Part shown: piece by piece, positions 53,119-61,358 of the stretch
Position numbering within the stretch: position 1 is the first letter of the stretch
Layout of the letters: each line of letters opens with the position of its first letter
Origin: Coprenecus sp902388455
GTDB taxonomy: Bacteria; Bacteroidota; Bacteroidia; Bacteroidales; UBA932
Assembly: GCA_963931615.1 (NCBI GenBank)
Contig: OZ007032.1
Location: 868,001 to 932,000 of the forward strand
Direction: 5' to 3'
DNA: 64,000 nucleotides
Translations under genes and position numbers: made by a program
The notes under the pieces: generated by a model
Database searches by the model: none
Seen by the model: the letters and a program-made list of their open reading frames with translations, nothing else
Told to the model about the DNA's origin: nothing

Positions 53119-55422
53119 TTATTCATCATCCTCATCATCGTCAGAGTCATCAATATTGTATTGCTCGTTTGAGCTATATGTAGCAGCCAAACTTTTCGGA
53201 ACATAGATGGCCATTGTATAGGCTTCTTTCGGATATTCAAGTTCGGCACCTTTCAACCGGATATGATATAGTTGAAAAGTCAGTGTCTCGTTACCGCCGA
53301 CTATTTTCGCATCTCCGGGATAATTAGTAGAATCTCCTGCCGAACTTGGACCTGCAAAAATTTGCGTATTAGCAGCCAGACGGCGTTCTACAGTATCAAA
53401 ATTACGTTCTATGGCCGGAGCGGCGAAAGCCATTTGATAGAAATATACATATTCTATTCTGTCATCCCCAGGGGCACTGGCGAGATAGCGCAGGTAACGG
53501 ATTGTGTCGGCTTTTCGTTGGGCATCAGGCCAATTCTTGAAATTGAAGTCACTGAGGAATTGGATAGCTTCATCAACATTTAATCTCAAATAGCGATGTG
53601 TTCTGTAAGGGGTTGTGTCGTGGCGGACAGTCCAGCCATTAGTGTGTTCTGAAAGGAATCTGGCAACAAGTTCGTTGTTCCGTTCTATTGTCGATTTGCT
53701 GGAGAATGCTTGTAATGCATTCATTCCGGACATTCTGGTATTGACCACCCAGATAGGGAGTACATTTGCCCTTGTAGGGCGCAGTGATGGTGAAAGGAGC
53801 ACTTTCCTTTCTGCGGCTTCTAAAGTGTCGCATGATGCAAGAGTTGATCTTAATTCTTCTTCATGTTTTATGTAGTTGAGATAGTTGGCGATAGAATTAC
53901 CGGGTAAGAATACACGGCATGATTTAATGTAGTCCATCTTGTAACCGAAGAATCTACATCGTTGTTGGATGGTGTCCGCATTTGTGGCGCCTTTTGTATA
54001 GCGGGGCATATAGGTGGTGGCCAATTTCTCTACGGTAAAGCCTCGGTTGAGCATTTCTGCGCCGACAAGGATGTGCATCTTATAGTCATCCCACTGAATT
54101 TCTGTTTGGGCTTCGGCATCTGTATTGACAAGGTAGACTTTCTTTGATTTCAGTACCTCTGCAATGAGAGGTCTGATTTCTTCAAAACTGGGACGATCTT
54201 CAATTGCGTAGTGTTCTATAGCAAGGGGCAATAATTTTTCGAAACGCCTTAAAATATGGACTTTGTCAAAATTATCATCGGGTTTTGACATGATGCGGCG
54301 CCAGCTTTTTAGTTCGCTGTCTATCCATTGCCAAAATGTTTTGTTCCACTCAATGGTATTGTCCGGATGTACCATCATGGAAAGATAATTTACACCATCT
54401 ACTTTAAGGTACTTCACGACAATAGCCACTGCAAGAGTATGCATCATAAGTGCATCTCTTAGGGATTGCGGCATCTCTTTAAGAGGGTTGTATTTCTTGT
54501 GAAAAACCTCCTTTTCAGGAATTTCAATAATAAGTTCACCGTTATACAAAGCACCGTTCTCACCTTTGCCGAAGAACAGTTTGCCACCAACATACCCCTC
54601 TCCTGGTGTGAGTAGAGTATGGCTCTTAGGAGACAGCAGGTCTTGCATACTTATGAGGATGTTGGCCTGAGGTGTCGCTGTATACTGGATATATGTGTTA
54701 CCGGGAAGGTCTGCGCGGAGTTTTAAGATGGCATCATAGGTGCGTGATTTGGAATCTTCCTCGTATTTGCTGTTCCTTCTGCCGTAGCTGTTCAGAGAGG
54801 CTTGATCTGCTTCATCATCAATGATTATGACGGTTTCATCCGCCATATTCTCTTTGAACTCGGCATTGTTTATAATTTGACGGACTTTCAGAATATGGTC
54901 GTAGTGTTTGAGAATTGGAAGCAGGACTATCGGTTTTTCGATGGATTCAAGGTTCCCTATAATGTCATCCAAATCGGCAAGGGTGGGATTTGGATGGATT
55001 TTATAGTAATCATTATTAGCTCCATTTTTACCAATCAAGTCTTTTCTTAAACGCTTTTGTGTTTGGCCAAGGAGATTGTTTTTAGTTCCGGCAAGGTAGA
55101 TAATGACACGATAGCCATTATCTTTTGCCAGTGCGGTCACTCCAGTGAAAGACATGGTTTTTCCGCTCTGAACATAACCGACAGCCAGATGTGTGGTTTC
55201 CGGGTTGTTAACTGCATCGTGAGGGTTACAGTGAGCCAGAATATCATAGGTTTCTTCCCGGAAGGTGGCAATGGCCGTGTTGGAGAGTCCCTTTGGATTG
55301 CTTTCGGAACACCTGATATAGTCAATGAACTTCTCGAAGAAAACTCCGCCGATCACTTCCTGCAGAACATTCTTCTTTGTATTTTCGCCCTTGTGGCCAG
55401 TATTAACTATGATTTGTTCCAT
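53119..55422 (-). CDS. Z1 domain superfamily 2 helicase/ATPase
   Basis: 767 residues. Walker A GYVQSGKT at 82-89, Walker B IIDDEAD at 200-206, motif III YTATPQAN at 247-254, then HILVGAEMLNRGFTVEKL near 450-467 and motif VI QQRCRFFGY at 486-494. The Z1 domain is the mark of a family linked to MORC ATPases and DUF4420 nucleases. It probably translocates on or remodels DNA to license cutting. A very acidic tail (DDSDDDEDDE) ends the protein. Two bases separate it from the MORC gene. Confidence 0.9.
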   Translation of the reverse strand: MEQIIVNTGHKGENTKKNVLQEVIGGVFFEKFIDYIRCSESNPKGLSNTAIATFREETYDILAHCNPHDAVNNPETTHLAVGYVQSGKTMSFTGVTALAKDNGYRVIIYLAGTKNNLLGQTQKRLRKDLIGKNGANNDYYKIHPNPTLADLDDIIGNLESIEKPIVLLPILKHYDHILKVRQIINNAEFKENMADETVIIIDDEADQASLNSYGRRNSKYEEDSKSRTYDAILKLRADLPGNTYIQYTATPQANILISMQDLLSPKSHTLLTPGEGYVGGKLFFGKGENGALYNGELIIEIPEKEVFHKKYNPLKEMPQSLRDALMMHTLAVAIVVKYLKVDGVNYLSMMVHPDNTIEWNKTFWQWIDSELKSWRRIMSKPDDNFDKVHILRRFEKLLPLAIEHYAIEDRPSFEEIRPLIAEVLKSKKVYLVNTDAEAQTEIQWDDYKMHILVGAEMLNRGFTVEKLATTYMPRYTKGATNADTIQQRCRFFGYKMDYIKSCRVFLPGNSIANYLNYIKHEEELRSTLASCDTLEAAERKVLLSPSLRPTRANVLPIWVVNTRMSGMNALQAFSSKSTIERNNELVARFLSEHTNGWTVRHDTTPYRTHRYLRLNVDEAIQFLSDFNFKNWPDAQRKADTIRYLRYLASAPGDDRIEYVYFYQMAFAAPAIERNFDTVERRLAANTQIFAGPSSAGDSTNYPGDAKIVGGNETLTFQLYHIRLKGAELEYPKEAYTMAIYVPKSLAATYSSNEQYNIDDSDDDEDDE

Positions 55423-55424
55423 GT

Positions 55425-56975
55425 TTAAATCTTTGTCTTCTTGATATATTCGTTGAAATAATCCATCATTGCCATAGCTGTTTTATTGTTGACGGCCTCA
55501 GTGGTATATCTGGCTACCGCCAACGTCTTGAGTAAAGCCACAATGGGATCTGACGGTTCTCCAAATACTTGGAAAAAGTCGTGCTTCACATTAATGTTGC
55601 ATATAATCGCTTCAGGTTCTTCTTGAGAATATCCCAGCCAGCAAAGGTCAGAGCCTTCTTTGATAAATTTGACTATCATGCGGTGCATTTTGCCATCTAT
55701 TTCGTAGAAGTCGGGCTGCTTGTATTCATTGATTATGTTTTCTTCAAGAACTGCTTCATGGATGACTGAGTTCTGTTCTGCGATCTTTCCTTTTTCTTCT
55801 ATAGACTTAGTATCAATAGATACTGGTGTACGTTTTGTCTTGGGGGCTTCATCGTGTCTGGACACGATTTTCTTGACTTGACGGACAGTATTGTCGGTAC
55901 GGTAGTAGTCTGCCTGGGAGAGAATGTCAAATTCAGGATCTCGAAGTTCATCACGGAGAGCTTCCATAAGCATCTCTAGATTTTCTTTGTCCTGAATGTC
56001 GTTTTTATTGAAGGATACGGCAAATCCTTCAAGTTCCAATTCTCCGAAGATTCTTTTATAACGGAAAGTACCGGAAGATGAGCCGAAGATGCTTTTGGGG
56101 AAATAGCGTCCATCTTCTTCAGCTCCGATGATTACACGTCCACGCCGGGAGAGGACTAAGCCATTCTGGGTATTCTTTAATTCTTTAAGAATGCCGATGA
56201 ATCCTTTTGCTTTGTAGGAACCGAATTGGAAATCAATGTCTTTTTTCCATAATTTTGATGGTCCGTCCATGTTTTTATAAAATGGAGCGTTTAGGATTGT
56301 GTATTCATTGAATTCAAGAGGCTCATTATTGACAAAAATTTCCATTTCGTCTGTGCGGAGCGAATTCCGGTAGATGCTTGCTAATTCTGTCTTGATTTTT
56401 TGCAAACTTTTTTCAGTAGGTACATTTTTAGTCGGAGAATCAATTGTAATCTTTGTATAGTGAGCATTCGTGTCAGATGTATTAGTCTGGACATCAATCT
56501 CTTCCAAATTGTTTTTGGTGACGATATTCTGATCAAAACTTACAGTACGGACAACACCTTCTCCCAATGCTTTGGTTTCAACGACCCAACGATTACCAAG
56601 CCAGCAGGCAGCGGTCTTTAATCCCATTCCAAATTCGTTCAAGCCTGTATTGTCGTCAGGTGCATTGGCCGGTTCAAACGCATTTACAAATCGGTCTGCG
56701 GCTATACCTCCTGCATTGTCCTCTATTATAAATTTAGTGGCTTTTCTGTAAGATATCCGTGTTTCGTTTTCATCCCAGCGGATAAAAATCTGAACTCGCA
56801 GTCTATATTCCGGATCAAACGCAAGCAGATCCTCCCGGTTATCCCGGAATGACTGCAGGGCGTTATCGACGAATTCTGCAAGAACATGCGGAACAGTATT
56901 GGGTAAGTCTTCAAACCGGCCATACATCTGCGAGCCTATTCTGACACTGACTTTATCTATAATCCTGTCATTCAT
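55425..56975 (-). CDS. MORC-type GHKL ATPase
   Basis: 516 residues. GHKL motifs: N-box LAEFVDNALQSF (E34, D37, N38), G1 IIEDNAGGIA (D86-I91) and FGMGLKTAA (115-123). A transducer-like domain follows, with the lysine candidate in FVNKNDIQD-like segments around 300. MORC and MutL-type ATPases dimerise on ATP binding and clamp DNA; in bacteria such proteins are predicted to be parts of modification-dependent or restriction-like systems. It begins one base after the dcm stop, so expression is coupled. Confidence 0.88.
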   Translation of the reverse strand: MNDRIIDKVSVRIGSQMYGRFEDLPNTVPHVLAEFVDNALQSFRDNREDLLAFDPEYRLRVQIFIRWDENETRISYRKATKFIIEDNAGGIAADRFVNAFEPANAPDDNTGLNEFGMGLKTAACWLGNRWVVETKALGEGVVRTVSFDQNIVTKNNLEEIDVQTNTSDTNAHYTKITIDSPTKNVPTEKSLQKIKTELASIYRNSLRTDEMEIFVNNEPLEFNEYTILNAPFYKNMDGPSKLWKKDIDFQFGSYKAKGFIGILKELKNTQNGLVLSRRGRVIIGAEEDGRYFPKSIFGSSSGTFRYKRIFGELELEGFAVSFNKNDIQDKENLEMLMEALRDELRDPEFDILSQADYYRTDNTVRQVKKIVSRHDEAPKTKRTPVSIDTKSIEEKGKIAEQNSVIHEAVLEENIINEYKQPDFYEIDGKMHRMIVKFIKEGSDLCWLGYSQEEPEAIICNINVKHDFFQVFGEPSDPIVALLKTLAVARYTTEAVNNKTAMAMMDYFNEYIKKTKI

Positions 56976-56976
56976 A

Positions 56977-58314
56977 TCACTTGATCAAGTTTTTAGCAAT
57001 CCTATACACGATATCTACATTTACGGCGTTGCCAAGAGCCTCGTAAACTCGTGACTGGGTAAGGTGAAAATTGCCGTCTCCGAATTTCAAATCCTGCATA
57101 CATTGAAGGGCGGCGGCTTCGCGCATAGTCATATAACGGCCTTTGTTTGGTTCCCCCTCTGCCAAAGATTCGGTTGGGAGTTTAACCCATGGGCAGATAG
57201 GAACTTGCGTTCCGACAAGATTTAATGCAGGGGCGAAATTCGGAAGTTTGACCCGGATGCCTGATGCACGGAATTGAATGATTTTATCTTCTATTGTTGT
57301 AGTGGCTTTCGGTCCGCAGTTCCATTCAAATTTAAGATGGCTGTTTTCGAATCGCTGAACTTTTTGCAGCCATTCGTCAAGCCATTCCTTATTTCGTTCA
57401 TAAAACGCGCGGTTTTCTTGAATATAGCGGATTTTCCACTTTGGAAAGATGTCATCTTTCCCTGTCTGTGCATACACAGGTAATTGGGCGAGACAATCAT
57501 CCAGATTGCCTTCACGGATAATTCTTCCAAGTTTGCCGTGCCTGCCAATCAACCGGTCAGGGGTGGATTTTGCAGGTGCTATGTCAATCGGATAATCGGC
57601 CCCAAATTCCATCGCCCAAATAGGGAAGCGCGGAATCTTCCCGTCATGTTTCATCGTCTTGTCAAGAAATTCCTGCCAGACTTCTATCTGATGTCTTGTC
57701 TCTGACTTCAGGTGCATATATTGTGTCTCGGACTCATTCAGAACTGTCTTAATATGGGTTTTTTTCTTAAGCGGAGTAGGATATTTGAAATCTTTTATAC
57801 CTCCCTGCCTGCGGTCAACAGCTACGATATATATCCTACGGCGGTGCTGTGGTATACCAAATTGGTGGGGAGACAGAATTTCAGGCGCTGGTACATCATA
57901 TTCCAACTTGTCCAGTTCACGCAGGATGACCCGCATAGTGTCTCCGTTATCATGTCCTTTCAGATTAGAGACATTCTCTAATATAATATATTTAGGTCGG
58001 TGGTACTCAATGATGCTACAAATGGTGAAGAAGAAATTGCCTCGTTCTTTTTTATCCTTGAATCCCTCCCGTTTACCGGCCTGACTGAATGGCTGACAAG
58101 GGAATCCTGCACATAAAATATCGTGAGCCGGAATATCTGTAGGTTCAATCTGGAGAATGTCGCCATGAATGACATTACCTCCAAAGTTGATTTCGTATAA
58201 TTTTTGGAGATCTTCTTTCAATTCACTGGCAAACACACATTCGTGCCCAAGTTTTTTAAGCGCGAGATGGAATCCGCCAAGGCCGGCGAACAGATCTATG
58301 AATTTTAATCCCAT
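56977..58314 (-). CDS. dcm: C5-cytosine DNA methyltransferase
   Basis: 445 residues. Motif I DLFAGLGGFH, motif IV FPCQPFSQAG with nucleophile C73, motif VI ENVSNL (E113), motif VIII QHRRRIYIV, a target-recognition region (about 240-390) and motif X EALGNAVNVDIVYRIAKNL. It methylates cytosine at C5 in a site that cannot be read from the sequence. It heads the five-gene operon and presumably protects self DNA from the partner nuclease. Nearby Vsr would repair its mutagenic side effect. Confidence 0.95.
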   Translation of the reverse strand: MGLKFIDLFAGLGGFHLALKKLGHECVFASELKEDLQKLYEINFGGNVIHGDILQIEPTDIPAHDILCAGFPCQPFSQAGKREGFKDKKERGNFFFTICSIIEYHRPKYIILENVSNLKGHDNGDTMRVILRELDKLEYDVPAPEILSPHQFGIPQHRRRIYIVAVDRRQGGIKDFKYPTPLKKKTHIKTVLNESETQYMHLKSETRHQIEVWQEFLDKTMKHDGKIPRFPIWAMEFGADYPIDIAPAKSTPDRLIGRHGKLGRIIREGNLDDCLAQLPVYAQTGKDDIFPKWKIRYIQENRAFYERNKEWLDEWLQKVQRFENSHLKFEWNCGPKATTTIEDKIIQFRASGIRVKLPNFAPALNLVGTQVPICPWVKLPTESLAEGEPNKGRYMTMREAAALQCMQDLKFGDGNFHLTQSRVYEALGNAVNVDIVYRIAKNLIK

Positions 58315-58350
58315 AGGATTTTATAGTTACGTATTTGTGTATATAATTTA

Positions 58351-58358
58351 CAAATTTA
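58351..58358 (-). promoter_or_regulatory. -7 box of the five-gene defence operon
   Basis: Minus-strand TAAATTTG (complement of 58351-58358) lies 36 bases before the dcm ATG. No clear -33 TTTG. Confidence 0.45.
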
Positions 58359-58400
58359 GTGATTTTATAGATTTTTTAAATTTAATTTGGATAGTTTGTG

Positions 58401-58432
58401 CAATACTTCGGCAAAAATTTACCGAAGTATTG
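58401..58432. promoter_or_regulatory. 11-bp perfect inverted repeat between dcm and the divergent gene
   Basis: CAATACTTCGG (58401-58411) and CCGAAGTATTG (58422-58432) are exact reverse complements with a 10-base A/T-rich spacer, ending four bases before the ATG at 58437. Possible operator of a dimeric regulator or a hairpin covering the start codon. Confidence 0.55.
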
Positions 58433-58712
58433 TAAAATGAATTCTAGCAATATTGATAGTTTGATACAAAAAGCAAGTTGGCGTTTTAAGTATATAAATC
58501 GTTCTAAAACCATTTATTCATGGCGTGAGATGTACGAGTTAATTGATTTGGGTAATACTGATTTCTTTTCTGAGCATTTGTCCGGTTTTGTTCATGGTTT
58601 AAGTATGAGTAATCTGAAAATAGATGATTGTGAAGAAACATTTATGCCTATATATAGTTGCGCAATAAGTTTATTAGGGAAATTTGGAGCTATTATACGT
58701 GAAAATTATGCT

Positions 58713-58721
58713 GTTGAATTG
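58713..58721 (+). repeat. Left copy of the 9-bp target duplication of the IS
   Basis: GTTGAATTG, identical to 60107-60115 on the other side of the element. Confidence 0.9.
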
Positions 58722-58828
58722 ATACTGTTCCAAACAGTGTGTCTGAGATAGGGGAATAAAAAAGTCTACAGATTTTTTAGATTTGTAAAAGCAAAAAACA
58801 AACAAAAACTAAAAAAAGAGTAGACTTT

Positions 58829-59995
58829 ATGGACTTCACAAAGGAACAACTTTCCGAGCTAATATGCAAGCATACGGAGAAAGAAAACGGCTTACAGGAC
58901 CTGATGGAGATAATGCTAGAGAGCCTGATGGTTTCAGAGCGCAGGGAGTATCTGCGCGAGGAGGGTCTTTCAGGGAACAAGTGCAACGGTTACCGTCCCG
59001 GCAGGACCTACGGTCACGGACGAACATTAACCTTCCGTATACCGCGTGACAGATACGGCAACTTCCATCCCCGCATATTGGCCATACTGCGAGATCAGGA
59101 GGAGGAGTGCGAGCGGCTTGCGGGCACATTATGCACCAAGGGTCTGACGCAGGAGCAGGTCGGGGAAGTTTTCAACGACATCTACGGTGAGCACTACAGC
59201 AAGGCGAGCATATCGAGGATGCTTGAGTATCTGCGCAAGGATGTGACTGAATGGCTGGAGCGGTCGTTGGAGAGTTATTATCCGGTGGTGTTCATCGACT
59301 GCGTGCACATCAAGATCCACAGGAAGCGGAGCGTGGACACCGAGGCATTCTACGTAGTCCTGGCGGTGAGGGAGGACAAGACAAGGGAAGTGCTTGGAAT
59401 CTTCAACAAGCCTACGGAGAGTGCCCTGGGCTGGGGCGAGATGCTGAACGACCTTTATGAGCGTGGTGTCGGGAAGATAGGCCTTGTCTGTGCGGACGGT
59501 CTCAAGGGCCTGGAGGATGTCATCAGCGAGGTGTTCCCCGGCACTAAGCTGCAAAGATGCACCACCCATCTGAAACGCAACATCATAAGCGATGTGCGCA
59601 ACGGGGACAAGGGCGAAGTGGCGGAAGACCTGCGGCAGGTGTTCCGTACAGGCGACAGGAACTACACCGTAGAGCAGGCATGGGGCGAATGGCAGCAGTT
59701 CTGTTCCAAATGGGGCAAGCACTACAGGGGCATAAAAAGGCGCGGCGAGGACGCTTCCTACAAGGCGTACTTCACTTATCTGAACTACGACCATCGCATC
59801 CAGTCGATGATATACACCACGAACTGGATAGAGCGGCTGCAGAAGGACTTCCGGAGGGTCACGAGAATGCGCGGTGCGATGCCTAACGAAGAGTCTGTCA
59901 TCCTGCTTATGGGGAAGACAGCCATGGACAAGAAGTCCTACCTGAGGCAGGTGCCGAGAATTGACCTAGACAAGGTCCTGTTCCCGGACGAATAA
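58829..59995 (+). CDS. IS256-family (Mutator-type) transposase
   Basis: 388 residues. DDE triad candidates: D157 in VVFIDCVHIK, D223 in LVCADGLKG and a Glu near 290 in VEQAWGEW; the family CxxH signature RCTTHLKRN is at 243-251. No internal stop, so the element is probably active. Codon use is GC-rich compared with the island genes on either side, consistent with arrival from another source. Confidence 0.95.
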   Translation: MDFTKEQLSELICKHTEKENGLQDLMEIMLESLMVSERREYLREEGLSGNKCNGYRPGRTYGHGRTLTFRIPRDRYGNFHPRILAILRDQEEECERLAGTLCTKGLTQEQVGEVFNDIYGEHYSKASISRMLEYLRKDVTEWLERSLESYYPVVFIDCVHIKIHRKRSVDTEAFYVVLAVREDKTREVLGIFNKPTESALGWGEMLNDLYERGVGKIGLVCADGLKGLEDVISEVFPGTKLQRCTTHLKRNIISDVRNGDKGEVAEDLRQVFRTGDRNYTVEQAWGEWQQFCSKWGKHYRGIKRRGEDASYKAYFTYLNYDHRIQSMIYTTNWIERLQKDFRRVTRMRGAMPNEESVILLMGKTAMDKKSYLRQVPRIDLDKVLFPDE

Positions 59996-60001
59996 AAAAC
60001 A

Positions 60002-60029
60002 CTCATCGGCAGGCATGCCTGCCGATGAG
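60002..60029. terminator. Perfect palindrome after the transposase gene
   Basis: CTCATCGGCAGGCA followed directly by its exact reverse complement, 28 bases in all, six bases after the transposase stop. There is an A-run before it but no T-run after; it may act as a terminator of readthrough into the IS from the right, or as a mark of the element. Confidence 0.6.
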
Positions 60030-60106
60030 GTAACGAATAAATTGATATATTTGCAAAACTAAGAGGTCTGAGGACTTAACCCAGACACACTGTTTGAAAC
60101 ACTACC

Positions 60107-60115
60107 GTTGAATTG
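60107..60115 (+). repeat. Right copy of the 9-bp target duplication
   Basis: GTTGAATTG, identical to 58713-58721. Confidence 0.9.
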
Positions 60116-60275
60116 TCAAAAATGGATTTGAGTACGCAAATATTATTGGATCAAGATATGCCAAAACATTATGTGAGTAGACTCATAAAAAGAGTGTGTA
60201 AATAAATTTCAGAGGTGTTTAGGTCATTTTGTTGAGTGTTCAAGATCTGTGTTTTTTTGATGATGTGGCAAATGG

Positions 60276-61067
60276 TTATTGGTGGTATAGCTTAGTGAGA
60301 AAAAAGTCAATAGAACTTATATCTGTAATTTCAATGATTCGATTAAAAATAAATCCAGAACCTCCAATTTCTTTGATTTGGTTTTGTAGGTAAATGTCTC
60401 TGCAGAGCTCAGCCTTGGGTGTAACCTCTAAGTAAAACCAGTGGCCAAAAAGAATAAATGAGTAGAATCCGAATGTGTCTATTTGATTTAATTGATGCTC
60501 TGTAAAAGGCATTCTGGGTTCATCAAGGTTGTTCTCAACAAGAATGATTCCATTGTCTCCTGTAATATGCCATAAAGGAAGATTGCCAATGTTGTATCGG
60601 GCATAAAATCTTACTTTGTCAAATCTTTCTTCAAGTCCATTCCTTGTTGCGTTGTGATATTCTTGCAAAAACATTTCATAGAGCCCACGTTTAAATTGGG
60701 TTGTGAAGACTCTATTGAATGCGCCGCCAATTTTGAAACGTTTTTTAATTTCGATTTTGTTTTCTGATAATCTGATGTTAAAATATATGGAAGGAAGATG
60801 CGCTTTGTCATGTTTGTGCTGCTCGTATTGCAACATGTATCTAATCATGCCAAAAATTTCTTTAACGCATACTTCGGGAGATAAATGTGGAGTCATTGAA
60901 TGATCTGGAGTTCCGAAAAAATTATTGCAGGAATCGCATATATCAACGCCAATGGTTTTGCCTCCAAGGCTTTTAGGCATAGTGTGCGGCTTGTTTTTGA
61001 ATGATGCTTCATGAGTGTCTTTACCACAAAATATGCAACGTCCTTTATCAATATATTGGTGGTTCAT
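60276..61067 (-). CDS. HNH endonuclease-like protein
   Basis: 263 residues. A zinc/HNH pattern lies at the N-terminus: C11-x2-C14, then HTMPKSLGG (H28) and CDSCNNFFG (C44, C47, N48). The His-Asn-Asn/His layout and flanking cysteines are typical of HNH proteins. The rest has no domain I recognise. Candidate defence nuclease standing alone between the IS and the RloAB pair. Confidence 0.75.
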   Translation of the reverse strand: MNHQYIDKGRCIFCGKDTHEASFKNKPHTMPKSLGGKTIGVDICDSCNNFFGTPDHSMTPHLSPEVCVKEIFGMIRYMLQYEQHKHDKAHLPSIYFNIRLSENKIEIKKRFKIGGAFNRVFTTQFKRGLYEMFLQEYHNATRNGLEERFDKVRFYARYNIGNLPLWHITGDNGIILVENNLDEPRMPFTEHQLNQIDTFGFYSFILFGHWFYLEVTPKAELCRDIYLQNQIKEIGGSGFIFNRIIEITDISSIDFFLTKLYHQ

Positions 61068-61358
61068 ATTTAAAAACTGTTATAATTTATAATCGTTCTT
61101 TGATCTCGCTTTGCTTTTTACTGTTTCATTGCATCTCTAAGTATAGTTCAGCATGATAGTTTTTTACAAAAATAAATCTTTTCTGCGCATTCTGATGTTT
61201 AATTCGAGATTATTTTAAAAATACATCTGATTTTAAGTTTTGGTAGATAACTGTGGTTGTTTTGGCCAATACTTGCAAATAGAATTGTGGATTATTTTAA
61301 TTTTATTTTCAATTTTGGTCAAGGATCCTTAACTTTGTATCCCCAAAATTGCATTGAC
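61068..61358. other. 291-base divergent gap with a -7 box for the RloA-like gene
   Basis: Strongly AT-rich. TAACTTTG at 61330-61337 is a -7 box 22 bases before the ATG at 61359; the nearest TTTG is too close to be a -33 element. No coding potential or repeat seen. Confidence 0.45.

Larger units (their letters stand above)
58722..60106 (+). mobile_element. Intact IS256-family insertion sequence
   Basis: 1385 bases between the two 9-bp target copies. Terminal inverted repeats of about 25 bases (58723-58747 with complement of 60080-60104) share CAAACAGTGTGTCTG exactly and differ at a few outer positions. It holds one transposase gene, an internal -7 box TAGATTTG (58778-58785) and a hairpin after the gene. 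Size, DDE transposase and ends fit IS256; no homologous copy elsewhere in the window. Confidence 0.93.
58437..60205 (+). pseudogene. Small gene disrupted by the IS256-family element
   Basis: Removing the element and one copy of GTTGAATTG joins codons 1-95 (58437-58721) to the tail 60116-60205 in the same frame and restores a 124-residue protein ending SRLIKRVCK. Part of it (HLSGFVHGLSMSNLKI) resembles the C-terminal region of DUF5677-type proteins; confidence in that is low. It diverges from dcm and follows the 11-bp palindrome, so it may once have been part of, or regulated with, the defence island. The exact reconstruction suggests a recent insertion. Confidence 0.85.
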
